The notes beneath the pieces were generated by a model. The model made no database searches. It had not been told where the DNA came from and worked only from the letters and a program-made list of their open reading frames with translations. 64,000 nt of DNA, taken from positions 227,130,872-227,194,871 of the forward strand of contig NC_077233.1 in NCBI RefSeq assembly GCF_027887165.1. Reading direction: 5' to 3'. This stretch comes from Monodelphis domestica. Lineage: Eukaryota > Chordata > Mammalia > Didelphimorphia > Didelphidae. The translations under genes and the position numbers were made by a program. Below, one piece after another: positions 1 to 12,210 of the stretch (within the stretch, counting starts at the first letter, position 1; every line of letters begins with the position of its first letter).

Positions 1-64
1 ATTGTAAACTGCTTTTTGAAACTAGACACTGTTTGACAGAGTCACATCCTCTGAAAAATCAATT

Positions 65-350
65 AATCAAGCATTTATTAAATACCTACTATGTGCCAGG
101 AACCAAACTAGATGTTGAGCCTATAAAGAAAAAAAAATGAAACCATCCTTGCCCTGGACGGCCTCATACATCCCAGATAATCCATATCACTGGGTGTGTC
201 TATAACATACACATTTACAATTAAATGTAAAATGTATACAAAATAAGTTTTAAAAATCATTTTAGGGAGGAGCATTTATAAGGAGGGGTTCAGGAAAAGT
301 CTCATAGAGGTAATGGTATATGAGTTGAGTTCTGAAGGAGAAGAATATAA
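65..350 (+). repeat. Dispersed GTGCCA repeat module, first copy
   Basis: AAGCATTTATTAAATACCTA, ATGTGCCAGGAACCAAACTA and a trail of AAATAAG-like sequence. A recurring element I cannot name. Confidence 0.55.
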
Positions 351-452
351 AATAAATCAATGATATCACCTCCACTATAAGGACCCTAAGGAAATAATAC
401 TTGTAAACTGCATAGCACAGTTCCAGGAATTTAGTGGCCCTATAGAAAAGCT

Positions 453-478
453 ATGATGATGATGATGATGATGATGAT
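453..478. repeat. (GAT)n short tandem repeat
   Basis: About eight GAT units. Confidence 0.9.
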
Positions 479-759
479 ATTGCAGGTGCTAAATTAATAG
501 GTGATACATCAGATCTCTACTCTCAGAGAAAGATTTCAGATGAGACCCTGATTCAAAGGAAATACCAATTCTTCACATGTGGATAAAAGAGACGAGTTCA
601 GAATACAGTGGCTCAATAGTACTGTTTTTGCTGCAAAATTCTTCCAAGGATAACAAGTCACTTGGCATGAGCAGTGCCAAGTGGCTAAGTTGAATAATCA
701 GTATAAGGCCAATACAATATAATAAACACTTATTAAGCACCTACTGTGTGCCAGGTAGT

Positions 760-1000
760 TCAATGGATAGAATGCCAGACCCAGAGTAAGGAAGACTCAT
801 CTTCCTGAGTTTAAAATTCAGCCTCAGACCTTTACTAACTGTATGATCCTGAGCAAGTTACTTACTCCTGTTTGCCTCTATTTCCTCATCTTTCAAATAA
901 GTTGGAGAAGGAAATGGCAAACCAGTCCAGAGTCTTTGTCAAGAAAACCCCAAATGGAATCATGAAGAGTTGGACATAACTGAAATGACTGAACGACAAC
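760..1000 (+). mobile_element. Marsupial CORE-SINE with CCAAATGG tail
   Basis: AATGGATAGAATGCCAGACC, AGAAGGAAATGGCAAACCAG and CATAACTGAAATGACTGAAC, the complete head-to-tail order of this SINE type. Confidence 0.85.
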
Positions 1001-1004
1001 TATG

Positions 1005-1150
1005 TGCCAGGCTCTGGGCTAGGCACTGGGATGCAAATAAGAAAAAGTAAGATAGTCTCTGCCCTCAAGGAGCTTACAATCTAATGGGGAAGACAACACA
1101 TAAAGGAGGTTAGAAAAAATCATACAGGGTTGCCTTTGGGGCATCCTGCA
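1005..1150 (+). repeat. Dispersed GTGCCA repeat module
   Basis: GCCAGGCTCTGGGCTAGGCA, TGCCCTCAAGGAGCTTACAA and TCTAATGGGGAAGACAACAC. Confidence 0.6.
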
Positions 1151-1254
1151 CAGGGCCATCTTGTTTTATGGAGCTGAAACTAGGCAGGACTTCAGAGGTT
1201 GCTATGCCAACTAATAATAACCTCCAGAAGTAGAATAAAGCTATAGGTCTATGG

Positions 1255-1495
1255 GCAGCATGACAGAATGCTAAGCCAAGAATCAGGAATGTCTACGTTC
1301 AAATTCAGCTACAGTTATTGGTTGTGTGACCCTGGGCAAATCATCTGCATCCCTCTGTTTCCTTGACTATAAAATGGGATAATAATGGAACCCACAGCAG
1401 TTGTGAGGATCAAACAATATTTGTGAGGTATTTAGTAAGGTGACTGGCACATAATAGACAATTAGTACGCATAGCAGGCATTTAATAAATGCTTA
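1255..1495 (+). mobile_element. MIR/THER-type SINE
   Basis: GGCAGCATGACAGAATGCTA, TTGTGTGACCCTGGGCAAAT and AGTAAGGTGACTGGCACATA. Confidence 0.75.
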
Positions 1496-1780
1496 TTCCC
1501 TTCTTGCCCTCAAGATTCTCTTCTTCCCTCAGCACCTTGTCCCTGTCATGGTCATGTATAGGGATGTAGGCCTTCTACCAGGTATATCCAATCAGTTGTG
1601 GAGGGGAGAGGAGAAGAGAAATGGTATGCAATTAATTATTCAGACTTACTCTTGAAAAGCCTATACTTCTAAGAACTCAAACCCAGAAACATGTGAATAT
1701 GAATCCGTACTCCCATATATGCTAGTCTCCACCAAGTTACTTGGCAGCTGGGCTCCTAAAAGCTCTGGTTGAAACTCATA

Positions 1781-2340
1781 CCCCTCATGTCCATCAATTG
1801 GGGAACGGCTGAACAAACTGTAGTATGTGGTGGTGAGGAAATATTGTTATGCTAGAAGGAATGATGATCAGGATGATTTCATAAAGATCTGGAAAGACCT
1901 ACGTGAACTGATGCAGAGTGAAATAAACAGAGCCAGGAGAACATTGTACTCAATAACAGCAATTTTGTGTGATGATCAACTGTGAAAGACTTAGCTATTC
2001 TCAGCAATACAATGATCCAGGACAATTCTAAAGGACTTATGACAAAAAATGCCATCCACCCGCAGAGAAATAACTGTTGGAGTCAGTATGCAGATCAAAG
2101 TATACTATTTTTCACTTTATTTGGGGTTTTATTTTGGTATTTTGGTTTTACATGATTATTCTCTTACAAAAATGAACAATATGGTAATATTTTTGGGAGG
2201 ATAATACATGTATAACCCCAATTGAATTGCTTTTTGGCTCCTTGAAGGGTGAGGGAAGGGAGGGGAAAAGATAGTTTGGATCATATAACTTTGGAAAACT
2301 TATGTGGAAATTTATTTCATGTAATTGGTAAAAATAAATT
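1781..2340 (+). mobile_element. L1 3' end (ORF2 tail plus 3' UTR), older copy
   Basis: It opens with TCCATCAATTGGGGAACGG, the ORF2 segment coding SIGE(W), and continues through GAGAACATTGTACTC and the marsupial L1 3' UTR to an A-rich end. The reading frame is decayed. Confidence 0.85.
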
Positions 2341-2835
2341 ATCTTTATAATAAATGACAAACAGGATAATTTCAGAAAGAGCTGGAAAGACCTACATGAA
2401 CTGATGCAAAGTGAGCAGAACCATGAGAACATTGTATACTGTAATAGCATCGTTATATGATGAATAGCTATGAGTGATTTAACTATCTTCAGCAATATAG
2501 TGATCCAAGACAAACCCAAAGGACTCATGATGAAAAATTCCATCCACTTCCAGAGAAAGAAGTGAAAGAGTCTGAAGGTGGGCCAAAGCACAGTATCTTT
2601 CACATTCTTTTTGTTTCTTTGTTTTTCTTCAGGGTTTCTTCCACAAAATGACTAAAATGGAAAAATGTTTTACATGATTACACATGTAATATCAATATAA
2701 GGTTACTTGTTATTTCAGGGAGGTAGGGAGGAAGAGATTTTGGAACTCAAAAAAAAGTTTAAATGAATGGTTAAAATTACTTTTACATATATTTGGAGAA
2801 AATAAAATATTATTTTTTAAAAGTATAAATTGCTA
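2341..2835 (+). mobile_element. Second L1 3' end directly after the first
   Basis: It starts inside the same region (GGATAATTTCAGAAAGAGC corresponds to GGATGATTTCATAAAGATC in the neighbour at about 1872). It repeats the ORF2 end and 3' UTR and closes with AATAAAATATTATTTTTTAA. The 151-residue antisense frame over 2148-2603 is a by-product. Confidence 0.82.
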
Positions 2836-2989
2836 TAAAAAAATAAACTAATATCCCTCCCCAACCCTAAATAGAACAAGAAAATTTCACTATTGGCTAA
2901 AAGTAAAATATTAAAGTTTAAAGTGGTAGGGATAGGGTGAGAACTGACATTAATGTTTTGTTTTAAGATATAAGCTCATCTGAGTCTCA

Positions 2990-3145
2990 CAATAATTCTA
3001 CAAAGGATGTAGTACACGTGGGTGTTCATATTACTATCCCTAAGTTACAGATGAGGAAACTTGAGTTTTTGGAATTTGATAAGGTTTCAAGGGAAGATTG
3101 AACCTCCTTGTCTCTAAGTCAAAGCCAAATTCAGCTTTCTGATTC
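2990..3145 (-). mobile_element. MIR-type SINE fragment
   Basis: AGTTACAGATGAGGAAACTT and CCTTGTCTCTAAGTCAAAGC. Confidence 0.6.
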
Positions 3146-3269
3146 CCATGTTAGCTTTGACCTACTTGGTTTCCAACCTAAACTGGTTCACCTTGTAGCA
3201 TCCCAAGCATATTCACATCTATGAAATATAGATGACTGTATGATTACTGTGTCTCCAAGCATAAGGTTA

Positions 3270-3945
3270 TATCAATGAGGCTTGTGAATGTAACCTTGAA
3301 CTGGCCATGTGGCCTTTGGCTAAGACAAACTCATTAGCATGCTCGGAGTCAATTCCCCGGGAAAGCGCTGTTTGCAATCTACACGCCCAAAGGTGTTCCC
3401 TCTACCTTGCCACCCAATCTTAATTGTCTATACTTTGTGATGTGGTTACTATGTCCTTGGGAGTACCGCCCAAGCAGGACATGAATAAATTCAGAGGCAA
3501 TCCCATGAACTTCCTCTTGGCCTTTCTCCCTTCCATGGAGCTCCACTGGGCTCCTCAATGACTATGTCTCTCTCTTCTTGACCTTCTCCTTCCCCGAGGC
3601 TGTAACCATCTTGGCCTACATTCTCTATCTTAATCTCCTCAAACACCTTGTATTCCATTATCCTCATTTTCCGCCTTAAGGAAAATCATAGGGGTTGCCT
3701 GCCCTATCCAATCACTGACTTGTCCGTGTCTTTCATTTCCACCCTGGTTCTCGGTTCCTACCTCTCCTCGGGTCCCATCACAAAGGTGAGCCCCTTCCCT
3801 TGTGGGACCCTGCTGGTCAGGAAGTCCATTAAGGAAAACCCCACACACCTCCATCAGTCAGCCTATATCCCTGCCACCACCATATTGGTACTACATTTAG
3901 TATGGACTCCCAATCAGAATTAGCTCAGAACTCCACAAATCAAGC
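3270..3945 (+). mobile_element. Possible old solo LTR (endogenous retrovirus fossil)
   Basis: A region richer in CpG and C than its flanks, with an AATAAA at about 3484 followed by C/T-rich sequence, an R-U5-like arrangement. There are no internal retroviral genes. The ends are not defined and no target duplication was found. It is an old, degraded copy if it is an LTR. The overlapping short frames on both strands are not convincing genes. Confidence 0.35.
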
Positions 3946-3954
3946 AATCCACCA

Positions 3955-4130
3955 GTTTTTACCTCTTCTAGTAGCAGAATTACAAGGATGCATCACCACT
4001 ATTTTTGCATTCAAAGAGTTTAAAAATCTTGTCCATGATCACACAACTAGTAGGTAGTAGAAATTGGATTTGAACTTGGTTATTTTCCAATGTCAGATCG
4101 CATGATCATTCTATGCTGCCCCAATCTCCA
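3955..4130 (-). mobile_element. MIR-type SINE fragment
   Basis: GATCACACAACTAGTAGGTA, GATTTGAACTTGG and ATTCTATGCTGCCCC. Confidence 0.65.
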
Positions 4131-4539
4131 TTTGGAATCAGAGGACTTCATTTCAATTCTATCTGAATTTCCAACTATTGATTCTCTCTTGGGTCTTCAT
4201 AGATAAGGGACTTTCCTTCTTTCCTTCTCCTCTCTCTGCAATGATCCAATAAACCTATGATCTTAATGGCTCCATAATACTTCCTGGATTCCATTGATTT
4301 CAGGGATTAAGCAATCAGAAAGCTCAAATAACTAGGAAAAAAGAAAATTTTAACTGATAATTAATGCTCAATACGGTCATCCTAAGGCTCAATAGGGTCT
4401 GGAAATGGCCTTAATCATCAGAGATTCAACTTTTGTTCAATTCAGGGTCAACCACTTTTAATTCTAGTGCCTTCCCTCTCTTAGTCATTTCTTCTTTATC
4501 CTGTATATAGCTTGTTTGTACATATTTGTTTGTTTGTTG

Positions 4540-4665
4540 TCTCCTCCATTAGATTTAAGTTAATTGAGGTCAAGAACTGTCATTTGTCTCCTTCTGTATC
4601 CCTGGAGCTTAGCATAATGCCTGATACATAAGAGGGCTCAATAAATATTGATTGTTTGCAGTTTT
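4540..4665 (+). mobile_element. L2 3' tail
   Basis: TAATTGAGGTCAAGAACTGT, then TAGCATAATGCCTGATACAT and AATAAATATTGATTG. Confidence 0.7.
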
Positions 4666-4734
4666 GAGATATCCATTTTTTCTCCCCCATTCCAATTCTT
4701 TAAAAGTTGACAGGTCTCATATAACTGAAATAAC

Positions 4735-4940
4735 TGATGGCATTTAGATGCATTAGGCATGAATTCAGGAAGACCTGAATTTAAAACTAATCTCAGACAT
4801 TTACTAAGCTATATGACCCTGGACAAGTCACTTAATCTCTGTCTTCCTCAGTTTCTTCATCTATAAAGTGAGAGCCATGATAGCACCTACTTCATAAGGT
4901 TGTGTGAGGATCAGATGAGAGAATATTTGTAAGTTGTTGG
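4735..4940 (+). mobile_element. MIR/THER-type SINE
   Basis: ATATGACCCTGGACAAGTCA, then AGCACCTACTTCATAAGGTT and GTGAGGATCAGATGAGAGAA. Confidence 0.75.
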
Positions 4941-5002
4941 TTTAGTCATTTTTTCAGTCATGGTCACTTTTCATTTTAATGTTTGAGTATTTGGTCCCCT
5001 GG

Positions 5003-5262
5003 TATTAAATAATTTGGTTTTTGTTGTTCAGTAGTTTCAATAATGCATAACTCTTCATGAGCCCATTTAGAGTTTTCCTGGCAAAGATATTGGAGTGGTT
5101 TGTCATTTCCTTCTCCAAATCATTTTATAGATGAGGACCTGAGGCAAATAGTTAAGGGACTTACTCAGAGTCACACAGCTATTAAGTGTCTGAGTCAAAA
5201 ATGGAACTCATCTTCCTGACTCCAGGCCCAGAAATCTAACCACTGAATTGCCTAGCTGACCT
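5003..5262 (-). mobile_element. Marsupial CORE-SINE with CCAAATGG tail
   Basis: AGTTTTCCTGGCAAAGATAT (reversed tail) through TCACACAGCTATTAAGTGTC to GAATTGCCTAGCTGAC. Confidence 0.85.
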
Positions 5263-5445
5263 GAAAGGGACCTTAGAGGTCATAAAATCCAACCCTTCAT
5301 TTTATAGATGAGTAAACTGAGGCCCAGAGAATTTGTGACTTGCCCAGGATCACACAACTAGTTAATGGCTGAGTTTAGAATTGAACTCTAGTCTTCTGGA
5401 GTTCTAAATCTAGTGCTCTATCCACTCCACCATAAAGCCTAATTC
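5263..5445 (-). mobile_element. MIR-type SINE
   Basis: TTTTATAGATGAGTAAACTG, GACTTGCCCAGGATCACACA and CTCTATCCACTCCACC, adjoining the SINE at 5.0-5.26 kb. Confidence 0.75.
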
Positions 5446-5580
5446 TGCACTCACATTTTACAGATGAAGAACCTGAAATTCAGAGAAATTGACTTGCCTA
5501 GTTTTGCATAGCTAGTCAGTCCCAAAAATGAGTAATAAAACTACTAGATCCTTCCCAACTCCAGGTTCAACACACTTTCA
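5446..5580 (-). mobile_element. MIR-type SINE fragment
   Basis: ATTTTACAGATGAAGAACCT and AGCTAGTCAGTCCCAAAAAT. Third in a cluster. Confidence 0.55.
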
Positions 5581-6137
5581 CCCATGTTACATTAATTCTC
5601 GAGGGGAAAGAAGGGAGAAAAACAGGCATTTATGAATATATAAATGTGCTATATATAAAGTGCTATATATAAAGCACTGTGTTAAACTTTACAAATATTA
5701 TCTCCATACCATCTCTCTAATGGAAAAGATACTAGGATTTACCACTTGCCTGGCTTGACCATCCATTAAAATCTAAAGAGAGAAGTTGGGGTGGCAATTA
5801 ACTTGGGGTTTTAGTTTCAGACCCTGAGATGAAAGGCATAAGGCATAGCGAGCTGATGGGATTGATGCAAATGTTTCTGGTATGTCCTTTTATACTGATA
5901 AAGCCCCAATTGGAGAGGATCTATAGTGGCTCATACATCTAATAATGCTATAAAGAACTTGAGCCATAGTCCCTCTTAAGCCAGTCTTTAGACTGCTTAC
6001 ACTTTTACAGAACTGAGTTATACCATTGAAAATGCTTTGGCAAAGGACTTGGATTTCACCACTTTAATGAGGAGTAGATGGGAATTTTCTCCATTACATA
6101 AAAATGACACATCAGCGACATCAGTATCTTTCCTATT
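5581..6137. other. No recognisable feature
   Basis: A/T-rich, with a short duplicated TGCTATATATAAAG near 5645-5672. This is the target region of the full-length L1. Confidence 0.5.
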
Positions 6138-6152
6138 AGAAAAGTAACTTCT
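6138..6152 (+). repeat. Left target-site duplication of the full-length L1
   Basis: AGAAAAGTAACTTCT, identical to 12577-12591. Confidence 0.93.
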
Positions 6153-6790
6153 GAATCATGGCTGCAATCTAGACGCCACACGCTTCCTCTCCCCGGCACA
6201 GAACGAAATAGACTACATCAAAGGAGCATAAAAATCACCTTTGGCGGAATAGGACTCCCCAGTATCCCACAGAGGTGAAGGTATGTGGGGACTTGAACAT
6301 TTCCACACTATAATAAGAAGGAGGTAAAGCTTGCACAGAAAAGTGAACTGAGCCGCCCTTCCCCCACCCCACCTCCCCCACCAAACCAGAGTGAGCTACC
6401 TGAGCGCTCACTGGGACAGCAAGTGAGTGGGGAACATCTCTGTCTGGAGGGGGCACTCCAGGGTCCTTGGGATCTGGGGACTCCCAGGAAAAAACGTCTC
6501 AGGGCGGTTTCATTGGAGAATCCAGCGCTGATTATGGAGGCAGCGGAGCTGTACTTGGGGCGGCTACGCTGAACATCTGGGCAGAGCTAAACACCAGGGG
6601 TGGACCATTTGCTGATTATCTGGGCGGAGTTGAACACCTGGGCAGTGTGGCTGTGATCAGGGGCCCAGCACTCTAAGAAACCTCGGAGGCTGGGAAGAAC
6701 TAGTCTGAGGCAACCTAAATTCACAGAAAAACCGCCCATGTCACCCAGACCCCAGACCAAAAAGGAAAGGGGAATAAAACCACCAAAGGG
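6153..6790 (+). promoter_or_regulatory. L1 5' UTR with internal promoter region
   Basis: It starts GAATCATGGCTGCAATCTAG and leads into ORF1. It is more G- and CpG-containing than its flanks. It includes a related pair of short segments with CTGGGCRGAGYTRAACACC at about 6577-6596 and 6622-6642. The small open frame 6467-6676 is not similar to anything I know. Confidence 0.8.
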
Positions 6791-7768
6791 ATGGCTCACA
6801 TGGCCCAAAATCAAGCCTCCAGTAAGAAAGGGAAAAAGGTGACTATTGAAAACTTTTATGGTGGAAGTACCCAAGGAAAAGAGAATGAGGAGGAAATCCA
6901 AAAAAAATCACAACATGCCTCCCAAAATGGAAATTATCAACAAGCTCTGGAAGATCTCAAACTGGAACTTATCCAAAAGATGGAAACCTGGAAAGAAAAA
7001 TGGGAGAAAGAGATCAGCAGTCTGACAGATAAGACTGCTCAATTGGAAAAAGAGCTCGAAGCACCCAATAGAAGGGCAGACAAAGCTGAAAAGCAAAAAC
7101 AATCCCTAATGACCAGAATTAAGCAACTCGAAGAAAGTGAGATCATAAAACAGCATGAATCAATAAAGCAAACCCAAAAAATTAATGAATTAGAAGAAAA
7201 CATAAAATATCTCACTGAGAAGGTCACAGATCTGGAAAACAGAGGGAGAAGAGAAAACCTCCGAATTATTGGTCTCCCAGAAAAACCGGAGATAAAAGAT
7301 AAACTCGATATTATTCTACAGGATATTATAAAAGAAAATTGCCCCCACGTTCTGGAGCAAGGGGGAAAAATAAAAATAGAAAGGATTCATAGAACACCCT
7401 CTATACTAAATCCCCAAAAGACAACCCCTAGGAATGTAATTGCCAAATTCAAGAGCTTCCAAGAAAAGGAGAAAATCCTACAAGAAGCCAAGAAGAGGAG
7501 CTTCAGATATAAGGGGGCTCCCATAAGGATCACACACGACTTAGCAGCTAACACACTAAGAGACTGCAAAGCATGGAACACGATATTTAGAAAGGCAAGA
7601 GAGCTGGGTCTCCAACCAAGAATCAACTACCCAGCAAAACTGGCTATATACTTCCAGGGGGAAGTATGGGCATTCAACAAAATAGAAGATTTCCAAGCAT
7701 TTGCTAAGAAAAGACCAGAACTCAGTGGAAAATTTGATATCCAAGCACAGAAAGCAAGAGAAACATGA
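6791..7768 (+). CDS. L1 ORF1 protein (RNA-binding chaperone), intact
   Basis: 325 residues without breaks. L1 ORF1p coats L1 RNA as a trimer and helps reverse transcription (family knowledge). The N-terminus has VTIENFYGG (17-25), which recurs in the L1 fragment at 63 kb. A long charged coiled coil spans about 50-152. The RRM-like domain starts at ENLRIIGLPE (155-164) and runs to about 240. The C-terminal domain includes ITHDLAANTLR (247-257) and YPAKLAIYF (280-288), the counterpart of YPAKLSF in placental L1. The second in-frame ATG (MAQ, residue 4) is an alternative start. Confidence 0.93.
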   Translation: MAHMAQNQASSKKGKKVTIENFYGGSTQGKENEEEIQKKSQHASQNGNYQQALEDLKLELIQKMETWKEKWEKEISSLTDKTAQLEKELEAPNRRADKAEKQKQSLMTRIKQLEESEIIKQHESIKQTQKINELEENIKYLTEKVTDLENRGRRENLRIIGLPEKPEIKDKLDIILQDIIKENCPHVLEQGGKIKIERIHRTPSILNPQKTTPRNVIAKFKSFQEKEKILQEAKKRSFRYKGAPIRITHDLAANTLRDCKAWNTIFRKARELGLQPRINYPAKLAIYFQGEVWAFNKIEDFQAFAKKRPELSGKFDIQAQKARET

Positions 7769-8456
7769 AAAGGTAAATATGAAAGAAAGGGAAAAGGAGC
7801 TAAATCTTATCTTTTTCTTTAAGTCAAACTCTCTTCTATAAGGACTACATTTACATCAAATTATACATATTAGTATGTGGGGAAAATGTTTTGTGTAACT
7901 CTCAAAAAATTGTAGCATCATAAGAGTAGTTAGAAGAAACATGCATAGGGAAAGATTGGGGCATTAAGAAGATTTGGGGAACATGGGGTCAAAGAAAGGA
8001 AAAGGGAAGGGGGGAACCATTGATAATACTAAGATTTAATTCAAGAAATAGGGGGGGACTTAATAGAATAATCTTTCCCATATAAAAATACACATGGGAA
8101 GGGAAGGGGAATAACTCTCATATGAGAAGGAGAGGAAGAGAGTGTGAAGTGGAATTACTTAAACCTTACTCTCAGTGAAATCAAATCTGAGAGGGAAGAA
8201 CATCTAGATCCAGTGGGATCCTGAATTCTATCTTATCCATTAGGGCAAAAAAGAAAGGAAAATTAAGGAGGGGGAGGGGGGAGTGAGTATGAAAAGGGAG
8301 GGAAGGAGAGGGGGAGGGGAAGGGAGCATAAAAAGGGAGGGGCTAGAAAGGGAAGCATCTCAAGGTAGGGGAATAGGGGGACTGACCTAAAGTAAATCAC
8401 TGGTTCAAAAGGAGATAGCTAAAGAAGTAAGGTCAGAACTAGGGGAAGATATCAAA

Positions 8457-11400
8457 ATGCCAGCGAATCCACAAATGACAATCATAACTTTGGACGTGAA
8501 TGGGATGAACTCACCCATAAAACATAGACAAATAGCAGATTGGATTAGAACCCAAAACCCTACCATATGTTGTCTTCAAGAAACACATATGAGGCGGGTT
8601 GACACTCACAAGGTTAGAATTAAAGGTTGGAGTAAGACCTTTTAGGTCTCAACTGATAGAAAGAAAGCAGGAGTTGCAATCATGATATCTGACAAAGCCA
8701 AAGCACAAATAGACCTGATCAAAAGGGATAGGGAAGGTAAATATATTCTGCTAAAAGGGAGTATAGACAATGAGGAAATATCAATAATCAACATGTATGC
8801 ACCAAATGGTATAGCATCCAAATTTTTAATAGAGAAACTAGGAGAATTGAAGGAGGAAATAGACAGTAAAACCACATTAGTGGGAGACTTGAACCAACCA
8901 CTATCAAATTTAGATAAATCAAACCAAAAAATAAACAAGAAAGAGGTAAAAGAGGTGAATGAAATCTTAGAAAAATTAGAGTTAATAGACATATGGAGAA
9001 AAATAAATAGGGACAAAAAGGAATACACCTTCTTTTCAGCACCACATGGCACATTCACAAAAATAGATCATACACTAGGTCATAGAAACATGGCACTCAA
9101 ATGCAGAAAAGCAGAAATAATAAATGCAGCCTTTTCAGATCACAAGGCAATAAAAATATTGATCGGCAAGGGTACATGGAGAGCCAAATCAAAGATTAAT
9201 TGGAAATTAAATAATATGATACTCCAAAATCAGATAGTTAGAGAAGAAATCATAGAAACAATTAATAATTTCGTTGAAGAAAATGACAATGGCGAGACAT
9301 CCTTTCAAACCTTATGGGATGCAGCCAAGGCAGTACTTAGAGGAAAATTCATATCCCTGAGTGCATATATTAACAAATTAGGGAGGACAGAGATCAAGGA
9401 ATTGGAAATGCAAATGAAAAAACTTGAGAAGAAACAAATTAAAACCCCCAGAAGAAAACCAAACTAGAGATCCTAAAAATTAAAGGAGAAATTAATAAAA
9501 CCGAGAGTGACAGAACTATTGAGCTAATGAACAAGACTAGAAGCTGGTACTTTGAAAAAACAGACAAAATAGACAAAGTACTGGTTAATCTAATTTAAAA
9601 AAGGAAAGAAGAAAGGCAAATTAACAGCATCAAGGATGAAAAGGGGGATCTCAACTCCAATGAAGAGGAAATTAAGGCAATCATTAAAAACTACTTTGCC
9701 CAACTATATGGCAATAAATATACCAACCTAGGTGATATGGATGAATATTTACAAAAATATAAATTGCCTAGACTAACAAAAGAAGAAATAGTTTTCTTAA
9801 ATAATCCCATATCAGAAAAAGAAATCCAATAGGCCATCAAAGAACTCCCTAAGAAAAAATCCCCAGGGCCTGATGGATTCACCAGTGAATTCTATCAAAC
9901 ATTCAAAGAACAGTTAACTCCAATACTATACAAGCTATTTGACATAATAAGCAAAGAGGGAGTTCTACCAAACTCCTTTTATGACACAAACATGGTACTA
10001 ATTCCAAAGCCAGGCAGGCCAAAAACAGAGAAAGAAAATTATAGACCAATCTCCCTAATGAATATAGATGCAAAAATCTTAAATAGGATACTAGCAAAAA
10101 GACTCCAGCAAGTGATCAGAAGGGTAATCCGCCATGATCAAGTAGGATTTATACCAGGGATGCAGAGCTGGTTCAATATTAGGAAAACCATCCACATAAT
10201 TGACCATATCAACAAGCAAACCAACAAGAACCACATGATTATCTCAATAGATGCAGAAAAAGCCTTTGATAAAATACAACACCCATTCTTACTAAAAACA
10301 CTAGAAAGAATAGGAATAGAAGGGTCATTCCTAAAAATAATAAACAGTATATATCTAAAATCATCAACTAATATCATCTGCAATGGGGATAAACTAAATC
10401 CATTCCCATTAAGATCAGGAGTGAAACAAGGATGCCCATTATCACCTCTATTATTTGACATTGTATTAGAAATACTAGCAGTAGCAATTAGAGAAGAAAA
10501 AGAAATTAAAGGCATCAAAATAGGCAAGGAGGAGACCAAATTATCACTCTTTGCAGATGACATGATGGTCTACTTAAAGAATCCTAGAGATTCAACCAAA
10601 AAGCTAATTGAAATAATCAACAACTTTAGCAAAGTTGCAGGATTCAAAATAAACCCACATAAGTCATCAGCATTTTTATATAATTCCAACACAGCTCAGC
10701 AGCAAGAACTAGAAAGAGAAATCCCATTCAAAATTACCTTAGACAAAATAAAATACTTAGGAATCTATCTCCCGAGACAAACACAGGATCTATATGAACA
10801 CAATTACAAAACACTTTCCACACAACTAAAACTAGACTTGAACAATTGGAAGAACATTAACTGCTCATGGGTAGGACGAGCCAATATAATAAAAATGACC
10901 ATCCTACCCAAACTCATCTATATATTTAGTGCCATACCCATGGAACTTCCAAAAAATTTTTTTACTGATTTAGAAAAAAACCATAACAAAGTTCATTTGG
11001 AAGAACAAAAGATCAAGGATATCCAGGGAAATAATGAAAAAAAAATACAAAGGAAGGGGGTCTTGCAGTCCCAGATCTCAGACTATATTATAAAGCAGCG
11101 GTCATCAAAACAATTTGGTACTGGCTAAGAGACAGAAAGGAGGATCAGTGGAATAGACTGGGGGAAAGCAACCTCAGCAAGACAGTATATGACAAACCCA
11201 AAGATCCCAGCTTTTGGGACAAAAATCCACTATTTCATAAAAACTGCTGGGAAAATTAGAGGACAGTGTGGGAAAGATTAGGTTTAGATCAACACTTCAC
11301 ACCCTACACCAAGATAAATTCAAAATGGGTGAATGACTTGAACGTAAAGAAGGAAACTATAAGAAAATTAGGCGAACACAGAATAGTATACATACAAAAT

Positions 11401-12210
11401 GCAAAATAAATAATCTGGATTACATCAAATTATAAAGTTTTTGTACAAACAAAACCAATGGATCCAAAATCAGAAGGGTAGCAACAAATTGGGAAACAAT
11501 CTTCATAAAAACCTCTGACAAAGGTTTAATTACTCAAATTTATAAAAAAACTAAATCAATTGTACAAAAAATCAAGCCATTCTCCAATTGACAAATGGGC
11601 AAGGGACATGAACAGGCAGTTCTCAGCCGAAGAAATCAAAACTATTAATAAGCACATGAAAAAGTGCTCTACATCTCTTATAATCAGAGAGATGCAAATC
11701 AAAACAACTCTGAGGTATCACCTCACACCTAGCAGATTGGCTAACATGACAGCATAGGAAAGTAATGAATGTTGGAGGGGATGTGGCAAAGTGGGAACAC
11801 TAATTCATTGCTGGTGGAGTTGTGAATTGATCCAGCCATTCTGGAGGACAATTTGGAACTATGCCCAAAGGGCGCTAAAAGACTGTCTGCCCTTTGATCC
11901 AGCTATAGCACTGCTGGGTTTGTACCCCAAAGAGATAATAAGGAAAAAGACTTGTACAAGAATATTCATAGCTGCACTCTTTGTGGTGGCCAAAAATTGG
12001 AAAACGAGGGGATGCCCATCAATTGGGGAATGGCTGAACAAATTGTGGTATATGTTGGTGATGGAATACTATTGTGCTAAAAGGAATAATAAAGTAGAGG
12101 AATTCCATGGAGACTGGAACAACCTCCAGGAAGTGATGCAGAGTGAAAGGAGCAGAACCAGTAAAACATTATACACAGAGACTGATACACTGTGGTACAA
12201 TCGAAGGTGA
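8457..12210 (+). pseudogene. L1 ORF2: endonuclease plus reverse transcriptase, broken
   Basis: Endonuclease features: TLDVNGMNSP at the start, CCLQETHM, VGDLNQP, and the catalytic SDH at 9135-9143. Reverse transcriptase features: [45 protein letters not shown] and the catalytic FADD at 10550-10561. The C-terminal part reads GCPSIGEWLNKLWY and ends at 12210. Breaks: an in-frame TAG at 8643-8645, a frame change near 9460, stops at 9596-9598 and 9830-9832, a frame change near 10975, then several stops between about 11250 and 11530 and one before 11760. The remaining pieces still read as L1. Confidence 0.94.

Noticed and set aside
2148-2603. 151-codon minus-strand frame
   Set aside because: It lies antisense over L1 3' UTR sequence and has no domain.
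3639-3923. Overlapping frames of 71 and 91 codons on opposite strands
   Set aside because: They cover the same bases of a possible LTR and neither shows motifs or conserved composition.
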